Source: Craterostigma plantagineum (taxonomy: Eukaryota > Streptophyta > Magnoliopsida > Lamiales > Linderniaceae). Taken from it: 64,000 nt of DNA. Within the stretch, counting starts at the first letter, position 1. Each line of letters starts with the position of its first letter. The position numbers and the translations under genes are program-made. A model generated the notes under the pieces. That model had not been told where the DNA came from and did not search any database. It saw only the letters and a program-made list of their open reading frames with translations. Positions 37,237 to 48,180 of the stretch are shown here, one piece after another. The stretch lies in NCBI GenBank assembly GCA_027422505.1, contig JAPQWV010000002.1, positions 22,390,001 to 22,454,000 of the forward strand, read 5' to 3'.

Positions 37237-39889
37237 GATATAATGAAAAATATCGTTTGAAAATTAGTTAAGGTACAATATCAATGCTCTCAGGATATCA
37301 TTGGAGTACCGATCAGGGTATTAAGCGACACAAATTGGCGACAACAACCCTTCGAACTTTTTGTTGCAGCTAGAGAACTCGACATCGAAACTATTGACTG
37401 CAATTTAATAAGTTAGGGATGAACTCCGAAAAATCAAACAAATAGATTCTTATTTTAGCAAATTACCATAATTTATAATTGTAATTTTTATGAATTATTA
37501 ATATAGAGTTTTAATGGACCTAATATTTATAAAGGGATTTTCCGAAAAATTATTATGTTATTATCTTATCGAATTTGGTGATTTTTTTACAAAGGACCAA
37601 GTCGGGACCGGAAGATTTTATTATTTTAGGGAGTTTATTAATTTATAGATTTAATTTATAGAGGTTTTACTGTAATTAATGATATTAATTGTATTATCTA
37701 ATAAATTTAGTTTTATTTTCAATATTTAGTATTTTATTTCTATATATTATATATTTATTTATTTAATATATTATACATAGAGTAAAACATCTATAAATTA
37801 ATAACATTGGGACCATGGAATTTTATTAATTTAGAGAGATATTAATATATCGATAAATTAATATATCATTAATTAAAAGAGAGACTCTTCAAATTCAACA
37901 AATTTGGAATGTATTGACAATCAATGAATTCAAATATGTTTCATTATCTTTATTCATTTACTCAAAACGATTTAGAAGTGTGAATTAATGAAAAATATCT
38001 TTTGAAAATTAGTTAAGGTACAATATCAAATGCTCTCAGGATATCATTGGAGTACCGATCAGGGATATTAAGCGACACAAATTGGCGACAACAACCCTTC
38101 GCAACTTTTTGTTGCAGCTAGAGAACTCGACATCGAAACTATTGACTGCAATTTAATAAGTTAGGGATGAACTCCGAAAAATCTAACATTTTAGCAAATT
38201 ACCATAATTTATAATTGTAATTTTTATGATTTATTAATATAGAGTTTTAATGGGACCTAATATTTATAAAGGGATTTTCCGAAAAATTATTATGTTATTA
38301 TCTTATCGAATTTGGTGATTTTTTTACAAAGGACCAAGTCGGGACGGAAGATTTTATTATTTTAGGGAGTTTATTAATTTATAGATTATTAATTTATAGA
38401 GGTTTTACTGTAATTAATGATATTAATTGTATTATCTAATAAATTTAGTTTTATTTTCAATATTTAGTATTTTATTTCTATATATTATATATTTATTTAT
38501 TTAATATATTATACATAGAGTAAAACATCTATAAATTAATAACATTGGGACCATGAAATTTTATTAATTTAGAGAGATATTAATATATCGATAAATTAAT
38601 ATTTCATTAATTAAAAGAGAGACTCTTCAAATTCAACAAATTTGGAATGTATTGACAATCAATGAACTCAAATATGTTTCATTAGCTATATTCATTTACT
38701 CAAAACGATTTACAAGTGTGAATTAATGAAAAATATCGTTTGAAAATTAGTTAAGGTACAATATAAAATGCTCTCAGGATATCATTGGAGTACCGATCAG
38801 GGATATTAAGTGACACAAATTGGCGACAACAACCCTTCGCAACTTTTTGTTGCACCTAGAGAACTCGACATCGAAACTATTGCCTGCAATTTAATAAGTT
38901 AGGGATGAACTCCGAAAAATCTAACAAATAGATTCTTATTTTAGCAAATTACCATAATTTATAATTGTAATTTTTATGAATTATTAATATAGAGTTTAAT
39001 GGGACCTAATATTTATAAAGGGATTTTCCGAAAAATTATTATGTTATTATCTTATCGAATTTGGTGATTTTTTTACAAATGACCAAGTCGGGACCGGAAG
39101 ATTTTATTATTTTAGGGAGTTTTTAATTTATAGATTATTAATTTATAGAGGTTTTACTGTAATTAATGATATTAATTGTATTATCTAATAAATTTAGTTT
39201 TATTTTCAATATTTAGTATTTTATTTCTATATATTATATATTTATTAATTTAATATATTATACATAGAGTAAAACATCTATAAATTAATAACATTGGGAC
39301 CATGGAATTTTATTAATTTAGAGAGATATTAATATATCGATAAATTAATATTTCATTAATTAAAAGAGAGACTCTTCAAATTCAACAAATTTGGAATGTA
39401 TTGACAATCAATGAATTCAAATATGTTTCATTATCTTTATTCATTTACTCAAAACGATTTAGAAGTGTGAATTAATGAAAAATATCGTTTGAAAATTAGT
39501 TAAGGTACAATATCAAATGCTCTCAGGATATCATTGGAGTACCGATCAGGGATATTAAGCGACACAAATTGGCGACAACAACCTTCGCAACTTTTTGTTG
39601 CAGCTAGAGAACTCGACATCGAAACTATTGACTGCAATTTAATAAGTTAGGGATGAACTCCGAAAAATCTAACATTTTAGCAAATTACCATAATTTATAA
39701 TTGTAATTTTTATGATTTATTAATATAGAGTTTTAATGGGACCTAATATTTATAAAGGGATTTTCCAAAAAATTATTATGTTATTATCTTATTGAATTTG
39801 GTGATTTTTTTACGAGGCCCAAGTCGGGATCGGAAGATTTTATTATTTTTGAGAGTTTATTAATTTATAGAGTATTAATTGTAATACCC
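37237..39889. repeat. MITE-derived satellite, block 4
   Basis: Four core anchors (about 37285, 38030, 38771, 39518). Here too monomers form a dimer: TTATCTTTATTC recurs at 37943 and 39431 (1488 bp), and a short deletion that gives CTAACATTTTAGC recurs at 38186 and 39671 (about 1485 bp). The same deletion also occurs at 33992 in block 3. Most monomers have GGACCAAGTCGGG in place of GGCCCAAGTCGGG. The block ends in the target duplication of the solo LTR. Confidence 0.85.
39885..39889. repeat. Target-site duplication, left (TTAAT)
   Basis: TTAAT before the solo LTR, repeated at 42474-42478. Removing the insert restores AGTATTAATTTATAGAGG, the normal right end of the monomer. Confidence 0.9.
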
Positions 39890-42473
39890 GTAAAATTAAT
39901 ACGGGATTATTTTGTAATGTTCGAAATTAATGAAGATGATTTTCAAACGAAACCGAATTTTCGGGAGCGAGCCGAAAATAATAATTTGGGCCGAGGATGA
40001 ATAGAAATCACATGGGCCGAGAAGGCTAGGGAGCCCAAGAGATAAAATAAGGCCAAATAATAGTAGGGCCTAAATATAATTAAATGAGGGCCCAAAGATG
40101 TATTAAGCTTGGCCCAAAATGAATAAAATAAAGAGATAAGAACAAAGGTTCCTTAACTCATGGGAAAAGTCACGTTGAAAGCCATACCTCAAGTAGATAA
40201 TTATCCCAAAAACAATCATTATGGTCAAAGGTAAAAACGTGAGAGGTGAGAAACAAAGAAAAGAAAAATCTTCACTTGCAAAGCTTGAAACCAACGTGAA
40301 TACCAAACAAAGGAAAAGGAAGATAAATTTCACTTGAGAGTCATCAAATCGACGTGATAAAGGAGGTAAGGAAATTAATTAGGACTTATGAACCTTCAAC
40401 AAGTTATTTATGCTTTGCATGGTTGATAATTGTTTGAGGCTAGAGCCATTAAGTGACGGAAGAAGCAAAAAGGGAGAATCAAAACCAAGGAAAGAACTTA
40501 AGCAAAACCAAGGGTCGAACGAAGGAGGTGAGAATCCCACTCCATTAACTCGCACGATCATTTCAGTAATATGAAAGATTAGCTAATATGCATGGTATAA
40601 TAGTGCCGAACGAAGGACAGCAGATTTTGGGCAAGCTCGAGCTAATCTTCTAATTAGGAAACTTCATTACAAAGCTTGGAGGTTAGGTAGGTGGTTTTAA
40701 ACCCCTACAACCCGTACGATTCTCCTCAAAGTGGTTAGAATTCGATTGGAAGGCCAATTGAATTCAAAGTTTTAAGTTTTATGATTTTTATAAACTTCGT
40801 GATATGTTACTATGTGATATTACGCGGTTTGAACTCAATATATGATTTCTTGGACTGGATGATTTAACTGATATGTTTATCGATGAAGAACTTGTTAAGT
40901 TTCTGGAAAATTTAGGGTTTTATATGAAGATGAGTCCGATAGAACAGTAAATCGGGCGATTTGTAGCTTTCGGACGATTTTTAATTCGCGGGCCTGTATT
41001 TAGTTTACAAATCGGATGAAAATGATTTTCAAGAGATAGGATTGGCCGGCCGATTTGGGTTTCGCGGGCCAGAGCTCGTGCTTCGCGGGCTGAAGCATTT
41101 CGCGAGTTGTGAGAGAGCGTCGGGCCGATTTTGGGTTTCGCGGGCCGATTTCAAATCGCGCGGGGTGATTCCCGTGAAAGAAATCGGGCGATTCGCGAGA
41201 TTAAATCGGGCTTCGGGCGTTAAATCTATCGATTTGCGAAATCGCCGAAAGTCTTACGAAATCGGGCATTGACCTTACTTTCGCGGGTTGACCAGAGCTT
41301 TTTAACACAGAATCGGGCGATTAGCGAAATCGGGTGTTGACTCGACTTTCGCGGGTTGACCAAGTGGGTTTCGGGCGATTTAATTGGGCTTTGACCGATT
41401 TTGGTGTGAGTTGACCAGCGACACTTATTTTGGGCTTTTGCCCCATTTCAGGCCTAAATATTTTAAATAAAATGGTTTTAAGCCCAAATCACTTTTAAAT
41501 AAAATATTTTCGTACTATAACGTATATTTTCGGGTCAACCCATATTTTAAATTATAAATATTTTTTTGGATTTTAAAACCATCGGCCTAGTTTAAATACT
41601 ATACGATTACGTGATTTCAATATACGTATTTTATGTGATTTGTTATATGTGCATTTCACGACATACACGGGAGAGATGATGGTACCGTATTTGTACGGTG
41701 ACACCTTACGGTGTCGGTTGGGTGGGGTAGAGTGACCTTTATTGGTCGTCGAGGTTAGACTCGTGTAGCACCTGGTGGGAGAGGGGGTTTGCGACACCCA
41801 TCTACTCGGGATTGAGCCACCCGAGGTGCACACCACCGGATATTATTTGGCTCAGGGACGGCCGACAGATGTGAGATTCCTGTCTATCCGGGTTGGTGGT
41901 AGGCCACTCGGGGAAAAGTCGTCGGGTTGAGATTGTGTGCGGAAGGAGCGACCCGGCACGACCGGCGTGGGCTACCGCATGATTTTGGCATACTTTGCCA
42001 TTGCGCGCGTGGGTGCTGAGTCTAACCGAGGGCCCTGTTATGTGATGAGACGTGATAGGTTGAGCGTGCATATTTTATGTGTGAGGACATGGGATTGGGT
42101 TGAGTGCACGCACGCATACATTGCATGTTTTTACTGCCACCTACTGGGCATTTTGCTCAGGGTTATATTTTCAGGTGGGACTGAGCCCGACACCGATGGG
42201 TGTCAGGGTTGAGATATAGGCTGGCTGGCGGCGGTGACTCCACGGGCTTTTGAGGGCGGAGCGGTACATGGGACGCGACCTGTGGAGAGGCGTAGGATAG
42301 TCGGGTTTAGCTTTTTGGGGCTCCGGCCCGTTGTATTATACAGACGCATTTTGTAAACCCGACTTAGTATATATATGTATATTATTTCCTCAAAATGTTT
42401 TTAATTAATCGGGTCCTCCGCGACTTTCGTTGCGGGAATCCGCCAACTAATCTAATTAGGAAGGGACGCCACA
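39890..42473 (+). mobile_element. Solo LTR, 2.6 kb, probably Ty3/gypsy
   Basis: 2584 bp beginning TGTAATACCCG and ending GGGACGCCACA, flanked by TTAAT on both sides, with no internal retroelement domain. That is the mark of a solo LTR left by recombination between two LTRs. The length, the TGTAA(T/C)ACCCG start and the GC-rich 3' part are typical of plant Ty3/gypsy LTRs, perhaps a Tekay-type chromovirus (inferred from memory, not shown). The first 30 bases contain CCCGTA...TACGGG, a short hairpin. A TATATATATGTATA stretch lies near 42368. The middle (40940-41400) repeats TCGGGCGATT and TTCGCGGG. Orientation assumes that the TG end is 5'. No frame in it resembles a known protein. Confidence 0.8.
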
Positions 42474-42478
42474 TTAAT
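42474..42478. repeat. Target-site duplication, right (TTAAT)
   Basis: Matches 39885-39889. Confidence 0.9.
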
Positions 42479-42759
42479 TTATAGAGGTTTTACTGTAATT
42501 AATGACATTAATTGTATTATCTAATAAATTTAGTTTTATTTTCTATATTTTGTATTTTAGTTCTATATATTTTATATTTAATAATATATTATATATACAG
42601 TAAAGCCTCTATAAATTAATAACATTGGGACCATGGAATTTTATTAATTTAGAGAGATATTATTATATCGATAAATTAATATGTCATTAATTAAAGAGAG
42701 ACTCTTCAAATTCAACAAATTTGGAATATATTGACAATCAATGAATTCAAATATGTTTC
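42474..42759. repeat. MITE-derived satellite, block 5 (fragment)
   Basis: 286 bp: right end of the monomer split by the solo LTR, the AT-rich spacer, then a CAGTAAAGCCTC-type monomer (from about 42599). It stops at ...CAAATATGTTTC, where the 14.3-kb element begins. Confidence 0.9.
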
Positions 42760-43054
42760 TGTTAGGATATTTTAGTGATTGTGTCAATAGTTTAAGTCTT
42801 GGGATTAATATTGTAATTATCCTTTAACTTGGGCTTTGGACTAGTATGTAATTATTTAATTTTTGGTGTTTGGGCCTTAATATACCTAGGGTTAATGTGG
42901 TATATAGGTGTTACCAACACAATTTGAAAGCTAATCAAAGATCAAAAGGCTAACCCTAGTTTTCACACACTACACACACTACAAGGTGAGAAATCTCCCT
43001 TTTCATTCCATCAAAGCCTCTTTGATTCATTGTTTGGTGCATTCGGGACCAACA
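42760..43054 (+). repeat. 5' LTR, family A, complete element
   Basis: 295 bp, TGTTAGGATATTTTAGTG ... CATTCGGGACCAACA. It contains a CT/ACAC-rich R-U5 part (TTTCACACACTACACACACT). Confidence 0.95.
42899..42908 (+). promoter_or_regulatory. TATA box in the 5' LTR
   Basis: GGTATATAGG in the U3 part. The 3' LTR has GGTATATAAGG at 56868-56878, a better TATA box, and the 5' copy has lost one A there. Transcription would start shortly downstream. Confidence 0.6.
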
Positions 43055-43056
43055 AG

Positions 43057-43069
43057 TGGTATCAGAGCA
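43057..43069 (+). other. Primer binding site (initiator Met-tRNA)
   Basis: TGGTATCAGAGCA, two bases after the LTR end. Confidence 0.95.
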
Positions 43070-43499
43070 AACGTGGATCGATCTACATTGATTTGAGTCC
43101 AGTTTCGTTCGATTCCAAGAAAGATCAAAGGTGTTTTGAATAAAAAATCACTTTCGGGCATTTTGAGCTCGTTTTGGGGTGTTTATGCTTTGTTTTTGTG
43201 TTTAAAACCTTCCCCAGATCGATTCTATGCCTAAGATGTTTTTAAAAAAACCTTTGGATCAGTTTTAACGAGTTTTGAGCAAGATTGAAGCAAAAACTTT
43301 TCAGAAAAGGACATCTCGGCCATTCTCTGTTTTCGGTCGATTTGACCTATTTCTTGTTGTTTTAGCTCACAAATCGGTCGATTATGTGTTTAGGAAAGAA
43401 TTTCTGAAGTTTAGGATCAAGTTTGAGCGATTTTGGTTGAGATTTGAGCAAGAACGGGACGATTTTATGGGAAAACGCGTGAAAGCAATGGAACAGTAC

Positions 43500-44345
43500 T
43501 AACGTGTTCTTGACCGCGAAATTTTGTGCTTGATCGTTCAAGTCCGCGAATTTTCCATGTCCGCGAAAGTCGATCCCGAGAATTTTTAAACCGCGAAACT
43601 TTTACTTATACTACATTTTTTCGCAACTGCCCACATTCAAATCCGAGAATCTTCAAAACCGCGAAACTTTCACTTCTACTACATTTTTTCGCAACTGCCT
43701 ACTTTAAGAATCCGAGAAATTTTAAACCGCGAAACTTTGATCTATACTACATTTTTCGCAACTGCCTACTTTCAAGATCCGAGAATTTTAAGCCGCGAAA
43801 CTTTCACTTATACAGCATTTTTTTTCGCAACTGTTTACTTTCAAAATCCGAGAAACTTTCACCTGCGAAATTGGCTTACTTTTCATAATCCGAGAAATTC
43901 CATATCCAAGAAAGCTTATTCCAAGAATTTTTTCTGGCCGCGAAAAATTCTCAACGTGCGAAATTTTTAACTTGCGAAATTTTCTTGCGAAGCTTTAAAA
44001 TTCTCAACGTGCGAAACTTTTTTAACTTGCGAAATTTTCTTGTGAAGATTTAAAATTCTCAACTTGCGAAAGTTTTACAACTTGCGAAAATTCTCTTGCG
44101 AAGCTTTAAATTCTCAACTTGCGAAAGTTTTATAACTTGCAAAAATTCTCTTGCGAAGCTTTAAAATTCTCAACTTGCGAAATTTTTATAACTTGCGAAA
44201 ATCTCTTGCGAAACTTTAAAATTCTCAACTAGCGAAATTTTATAATTTACGAAGTTTTCTTGCGAAGCTTAAAAAATCTAAACTTGCGAAATCTTTATAA
44301 CTTGCGAAATTCTTCAACTTGCGAATTTTTCTAACGTGTTAAATT
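43500..44345 (+). repeat. Leader tandem repeats with CGCGAAAC and CTTGCGAAA
   Basis: Two consecutive repeat fields lie in the leader. At 43590-43870 a unit of about 67 bp starts CCGCGAAACTTT and holds TACATTTTTTCGCAACTGCC (unit starts about 43592, 43660, 43727, 43793). At 43935-44335 a unit of about 58 bp holds TTCTCAACTTGCGAAA and CTTGCGAAGCTTTAAAA, with five to six copies. The flanking leader at 43070-43500 and 44345-44682 has no gene. A 120-residue open frame over the first field only repeats the DNA unit and is not accepted as a protein. Confidence 0.8.
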
Positions 44346-44682
44346 CTTCTAGGGTTAAAATTTTCTCGGGTTAAATCTTTCTCAAACTTATTTAAGATTT
44401 GAGCCTTACACTTTAGTCCTATCACCCTAGACCACTTTTGACATTAAATATTTTTCTCGCCTCAAATCTCGCTCTTAAATTTCTAGAAGTTCTCCTAGTT
44501 TCAAGATATATTTTCCCTTCATACATTATCGACCATCACACACGCTCACTTAGTTCTAAGAAATTCTTTAAACAGTTTTCTTCTCAAAACTCTACACGTT
44601 AAACTCGTATTTCTCATCTCGTTCGTTACTAACTTCTAATCTCTACAAGATCAAAACCACGGACGATTCGACTGCACCAACC

Positions 44683-45729
44683 ATGTCTACCACGAATGAC
44701 ATCTCAACAGTGGGCTCCGACACCAGGCCTCCGATGCTGCGATAAGGCGACTACAGCATATGGATAAACCGATTCCTCACGTTCATCAGGAACAAACGCA
44801 CCACTCTCTCAATACCTTCTGGACTCGATCTTCAACGGCCCAGCACAGTTCTGGACAATCATCCCTGCACAGCCAAACGCAAACCCTCCCATGGATGAAC
44901 GCCGCACTCCAACAGGTCCCATCAATGAGGATGAAGAGGCTCGCGTACAGGCCGATGAGACTGCCAAAGGATATCTCTTTCAGGCTATGGGAAATGAGGT
45001 CTACGCTCACATTGAGTGCTGCACAACTACTAAGGAAAGGAAATCTCATTGAGTGCTCACATTGAGTGCTCACATTGAGTGCTGCACAACTACTACCAAA
45101 GGATATCTCTTTCAAGGAAGGAAATCAGCATGTCTCTCGCAGTATGAACACTTCCAGGCCTATGAAGGAGAGGAACTGCGTGACACATACTCCGATACTT
45201 GAAGGTCATCAATGAACTCAAGAAAGCCAGGATCTCGAGGGACAAATTCGATATCAACAATCGCTTCCTTGGTAGCCTCAAACCACATTGGGGCAATGCA
45301 ATCGTAATGATGATTCAGAGTAAGGACCTCTCCAACACTTCCATCCATGCTCTTTATGACAGTCTGTCTGCCTATGCTCCTTACGTGCAAAATTCCGCCA
45401 ACACTCGAGTCGACCCACTGGCCCTCCTCTCGAACAAAACCAATGAACGACCTTCCACCACCAAGACCAAACTGAACAAAGGGAAACTACCAGCTGCTGT
45501 ATCGGGCACTCCTTCAGGATCCGAAGCTGACACAGAATCTGATGAAGATGTTCGCGATTTACGCAAACAACTGGCAATGCTCACTAAGATGGTCTCAAAG
45601 AAGCTTGGGAAAAAATCTCATCCTCCTCCAATCGCCAAAGAACCTTTAGCGGCACCAAAAAGACCACTCCCACGGAGGAAGCTAAGCCGACAAAGAAAGA
45701 AGAGGAATCAACACCTCAAAAGTCTGTGA
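44683..45729 (+). pseudogene. Gag N-terminal (UBN2-like) region, broken
   Basis: The start chosen is ATG 44683 (MSTTNDISTVGSDTRPPMLR), which is followed at once by a stop (TAA) where the truncated copy has CAA. Conserved Gag blocks continue in shifting frames: GDYSIWINRFLTFIRNK, GPAQFWTIIPAQPNANPP, DETAKGYLFQAMGNEVYAHI, SQYEHFQAYEGEELRDTYSD, then ELKKARISRDKFDINNRFLG and SKDLSNTSIHALYDSL in the frame 45199-45729. These form the usual capsid-type domain of plant copia Gag. A small local triplication (CTCACATTGAGTGCT, 45014-45082) inserts extra sequence inside the domain. An acidic S/T stretch (SGSEADTESDEDVRDLRK) ends it. Confidence 0.75.
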
Positions 45730-47069
45730 AGTGCTTTAGATGTGGGAAGTCAGGCCACTTTGCCAAAGAATGCCTTGCCCCACGCGTAAAGGACTCTGGC
45801 TACTATGACCGTAAGGCCAGATTGACCCGCAAAATGGAAAGTGGGAAAGCTCTACTCACCGAAGAAGCTGAATGGGTGAACGACACATCAGAAGACGAGG
45901 AGCCTAAGGATGAAGATTGCTGCATGGCAAGGCTGGTCGAACAGGACGAGGACGAGGAGATGGGTAACACCGATAAGAACACAGCTGAGACTCCTACCAA
46001 CGCTGAGTCTGAGGTACGAATCTCACAACTCGATAATGTGTTTAATCACCGACACACCATCAACAAACCCACCGTAGATGCTCAGGATTATAATGAACTT
46101 AAGCTAAAATTTGAAAACAACTATGCCTTACTTAGTCTAAAAGTAGAAGAGCTTGCCTGTGCAAACGAACGACTAATGGCCTCTGAAGCGTTAGTCAAAC
46201 GTTTGCAAAGCAAGAATGAACAAAGTGAGACTAAGGTTAAGGAAACCACACTAGCCATCAGTTCATGTGAAACTTCTCGCATCCTGACGGCCTCCCAATA
46301 TGAACTGCTTACGAAGGAAAGAGTTAGGCTATACCGCAAGGTGAAAGAACTTGAAGAGCAACTTCACCTTAGAAAAAAGGCCGCACACATCTTATGCCTA
46401 TTGAACCAACCAGTTGAAACAGAATTCTACGACGCCCGGATGGGAATCGTCCTGGCCAGCAACTGCGATCCAACGCTGCTAATTGTCAAAAGGTATAACA
46501 TGTACAGTACATCATTCCTGAAAACGAGGAAGGGGACTCCCTCACAGCTCATGCCGTTTGTAAGATCCTCCTCCGGTGTTCTTTCGGAAGAAAAGAGGGA
46601 ACAGAACATTCTCTGGGCAGAAATCGCGTACGACTACACGGAGTTGAATGCTAGTGATAAGACTAAAAAGCCCTCACTCTCTGAAGACATCAAGTCTCAG
46701 TTCCCAACCGAAGAACAGGAAATCGCTTTCCGAGAAGCACTCTCTCGCATCTATGTTCCAGAGAAACTACTGATCATAGCAGAACTAGAACGAACCATAG
46801 AAGTAGAGCGGAAAGCCTTTGCAAAAGAGCGAGAAGATCTACTTAGCAAAATCTTTACCCTAGAGCAATTTCACAACTCGAACAAACCCTCTACGTCGAG
46901 TCAAGTACCCGATTCTCAAACATGTAAATGTAAGAGGACGGCGAAAATGACTCCTGAAGCTGACATATGTTCTAACACTAACTCTAGTATTCTTATGGAT
47001 ACAGGGAATGTGAGTTCGACGTCTCTGGAAGGGAGTTCGTATCAAATAAAGGAATCCGCGCTTCGATGA
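45726..47069 (+). pseudogene. Gag zinc knuckle and coiled-coil region
   Basis: The longest open frame of the window, 447 residues. Residues 2-16 hold CFRCGKSGHFAKEC, the RNA-binding CCHC knuckle. An acidic stretch follows (residues 50-95). A coiled coil spans about residues 120-220 (ELKLKFENNYALLSLKVEEL through KVKELEEQLHLR). Next is CLLNQPVETEFYDARMGIVL (about 225-245). A second helix runs at about 345-385 (IAELERTIEVERKAFAKERE). It joins the upstream Gag by a frame change at 45726 and ends at a stop before the linker. The open frame is intact in itself, but its neighbours are not, so it is treated as part of a broken polyprotein. Confidence 0.75.
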
Positions 47070-47181
47070 CAAGAAGAAAAGACCATCCTATATTCGTCTA
47101 TCCTCTTTATGTACTGAATCCCAATATCCTAAGGTCGTAGACAACTATGTTGCCAAAAGTTATCTTTCTTTTTCCAAGCTT

Positions 47182-47640
47182 ATGTCTATGTGCTGCTGCA
47201 ATGACTTTGTTCTCCCACGCTTTCATGAATATGAAACACATGAACACGCAACACGCCGACCACGCAAGCGAACCTCCTCTACGACGTCTTTGAATTCTCC
47301 CTTCTCGCCTAAACCTAAGGTTAAGCGAAAACGTCTCTCGTCGTCAAACGCAAACTCATCTACTGCTCGCAAGCCAAAGGCAACAAAAAACGAAGCACGA
47401 AAACAACAATCGCATCCCCCACGCCAATACATGTATAAGGCACCATACATGCAAGCACAAGTTAGGAAAATATGGGTTAGAAAAATCATAATCCCGCCTC
47501 ATCAAACAAATGACAAAGGGAAAGCTAAATTAGAACCGACACAATCAGATTTAGAAACCACATTTCCCTTTAAGCGCATGAAAATTCTACTTGTATCACA
47601 AGAAAGCCCCGTCCGTATACGGGGACCCAACGTTTGCTGA
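47182..47640 (+). pseudogene. Basic linker before the protease
   Basis: A 152-residue frame rich in K, R, P and S: RPRKRTSSTTSLNSPFSPKP, then YMYKAPYMQAQVRKIWVRKI. It is collinear with 14497-14862. The end LVSQESPVRIRGPNVC leads into the protease block in another frame. The K-x-W-V-x-K block is the counterpart of the IWVPK motifs in the other elements. Confidence 0.6.
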
Positions 47641-47888
47641 TAATTGCAGGTCTGTCATGTGTGGTATCTAGACTCGGGTTGCTCCACACACATGACGGGG
47701 AACAAGGAGCTGTTGAGCAACTTCTCGAGCGCTATCTCGGAAGGGTCTCCTTCGAAAACAGTCAAATGGCGCCAATTCTCGGAACTGGTGATCTCGTCCA
47801 CGACAAACTGACGATTAAGGGCATCTCTTATGTCGAGGGTTTGAGCTACAATCTCTTCAGCATTGGTCGTTTCTGCGACAAAGGATAA
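47641..47888 (+). pseudogene. Copia aspartic protease, frameshifted
   Basis: In one frame WYLDSGCSTHMTGNKELLSN holds the catalytic D-S-G at 47671-47679. The second half, VSFENSQMAPILGTGDLVHD to YNLFSIGRFCDKG, is in a different frame (the one open from 47634 to 47888). A single frame change near 47735 separates them. The protease would cut the Gag-pol polyprotein; here it cannot be made in one piece. Confidence 0.75.
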
Positions 47889-48180
47889 GGTTCTCTTCGA
47901 ATCTAACATCTGCAGCATTATAGATGCCTCGGGACAAACTCTTCTCTCTGGAACACGCACGTCTCACCTTTACATACTCAATCTTAAGACCTCTCGACCA
48001 TATGCCTTCTCTCTCGAGCCGCTCCCAAGTTGAACGATCTATGGCACCGACGTCTTTCTCATCTCAATTTCAAGACCATCAACAAACTACGTCAGAATAA
48101 ACTCGTCAACGGTCTACCCCAACTGACATATTATAAGGAACACCTCTGCTCTGCCTGTGAATGGGGAAGATGAAGCGATC
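47889..48180 (+). pseudogene. Pre-integrase zinc domain, broken
   Basis: The sequence encodes LNDLWHRRLSHLNFKTINKL and HLCSACEWG, the H-x3-H and C-x2-C parts of the gag_pre-integrs finger, at about 48025-48170. A one-base change near 48165 shifts the frame to GKMKRSSH, which opens the integrase frame. The 47889-48020 part is collinear with 14020-14140 but contains stops. Confidence 0.7.

Noticed and set aside
41042..42212. Several frames of 75-91 residues inside the solo LTR
   Set aside because: LTRs are not expected to code, and no motif is seen.
4181..43069. tRNA-like matches TGGTATCAGAGCA as tRNA genes
   Set aside because: Each is only 13 bases and sits two bases from an LTR; they are primer binding sites.
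43526..43888. 120-residue frame with repeating RNC and KPRNF words
   Set aside because: It is the 67-bp leader repeat read in one frame. No upstream signal or family match.
43590..44335. CRISPR-like look of regularly spaced short repeats
   Set aside because: Repeats are degenerate, spacers are themselves repeats, and the setting is a plant retroelement leader.
45278..45584. Minus-strand frames opposite Gag and integrase (also 47223-47489, 53760-53993, 56159-56506)
   Set aside because: They mirror plus-strand coding regions with known motifs.
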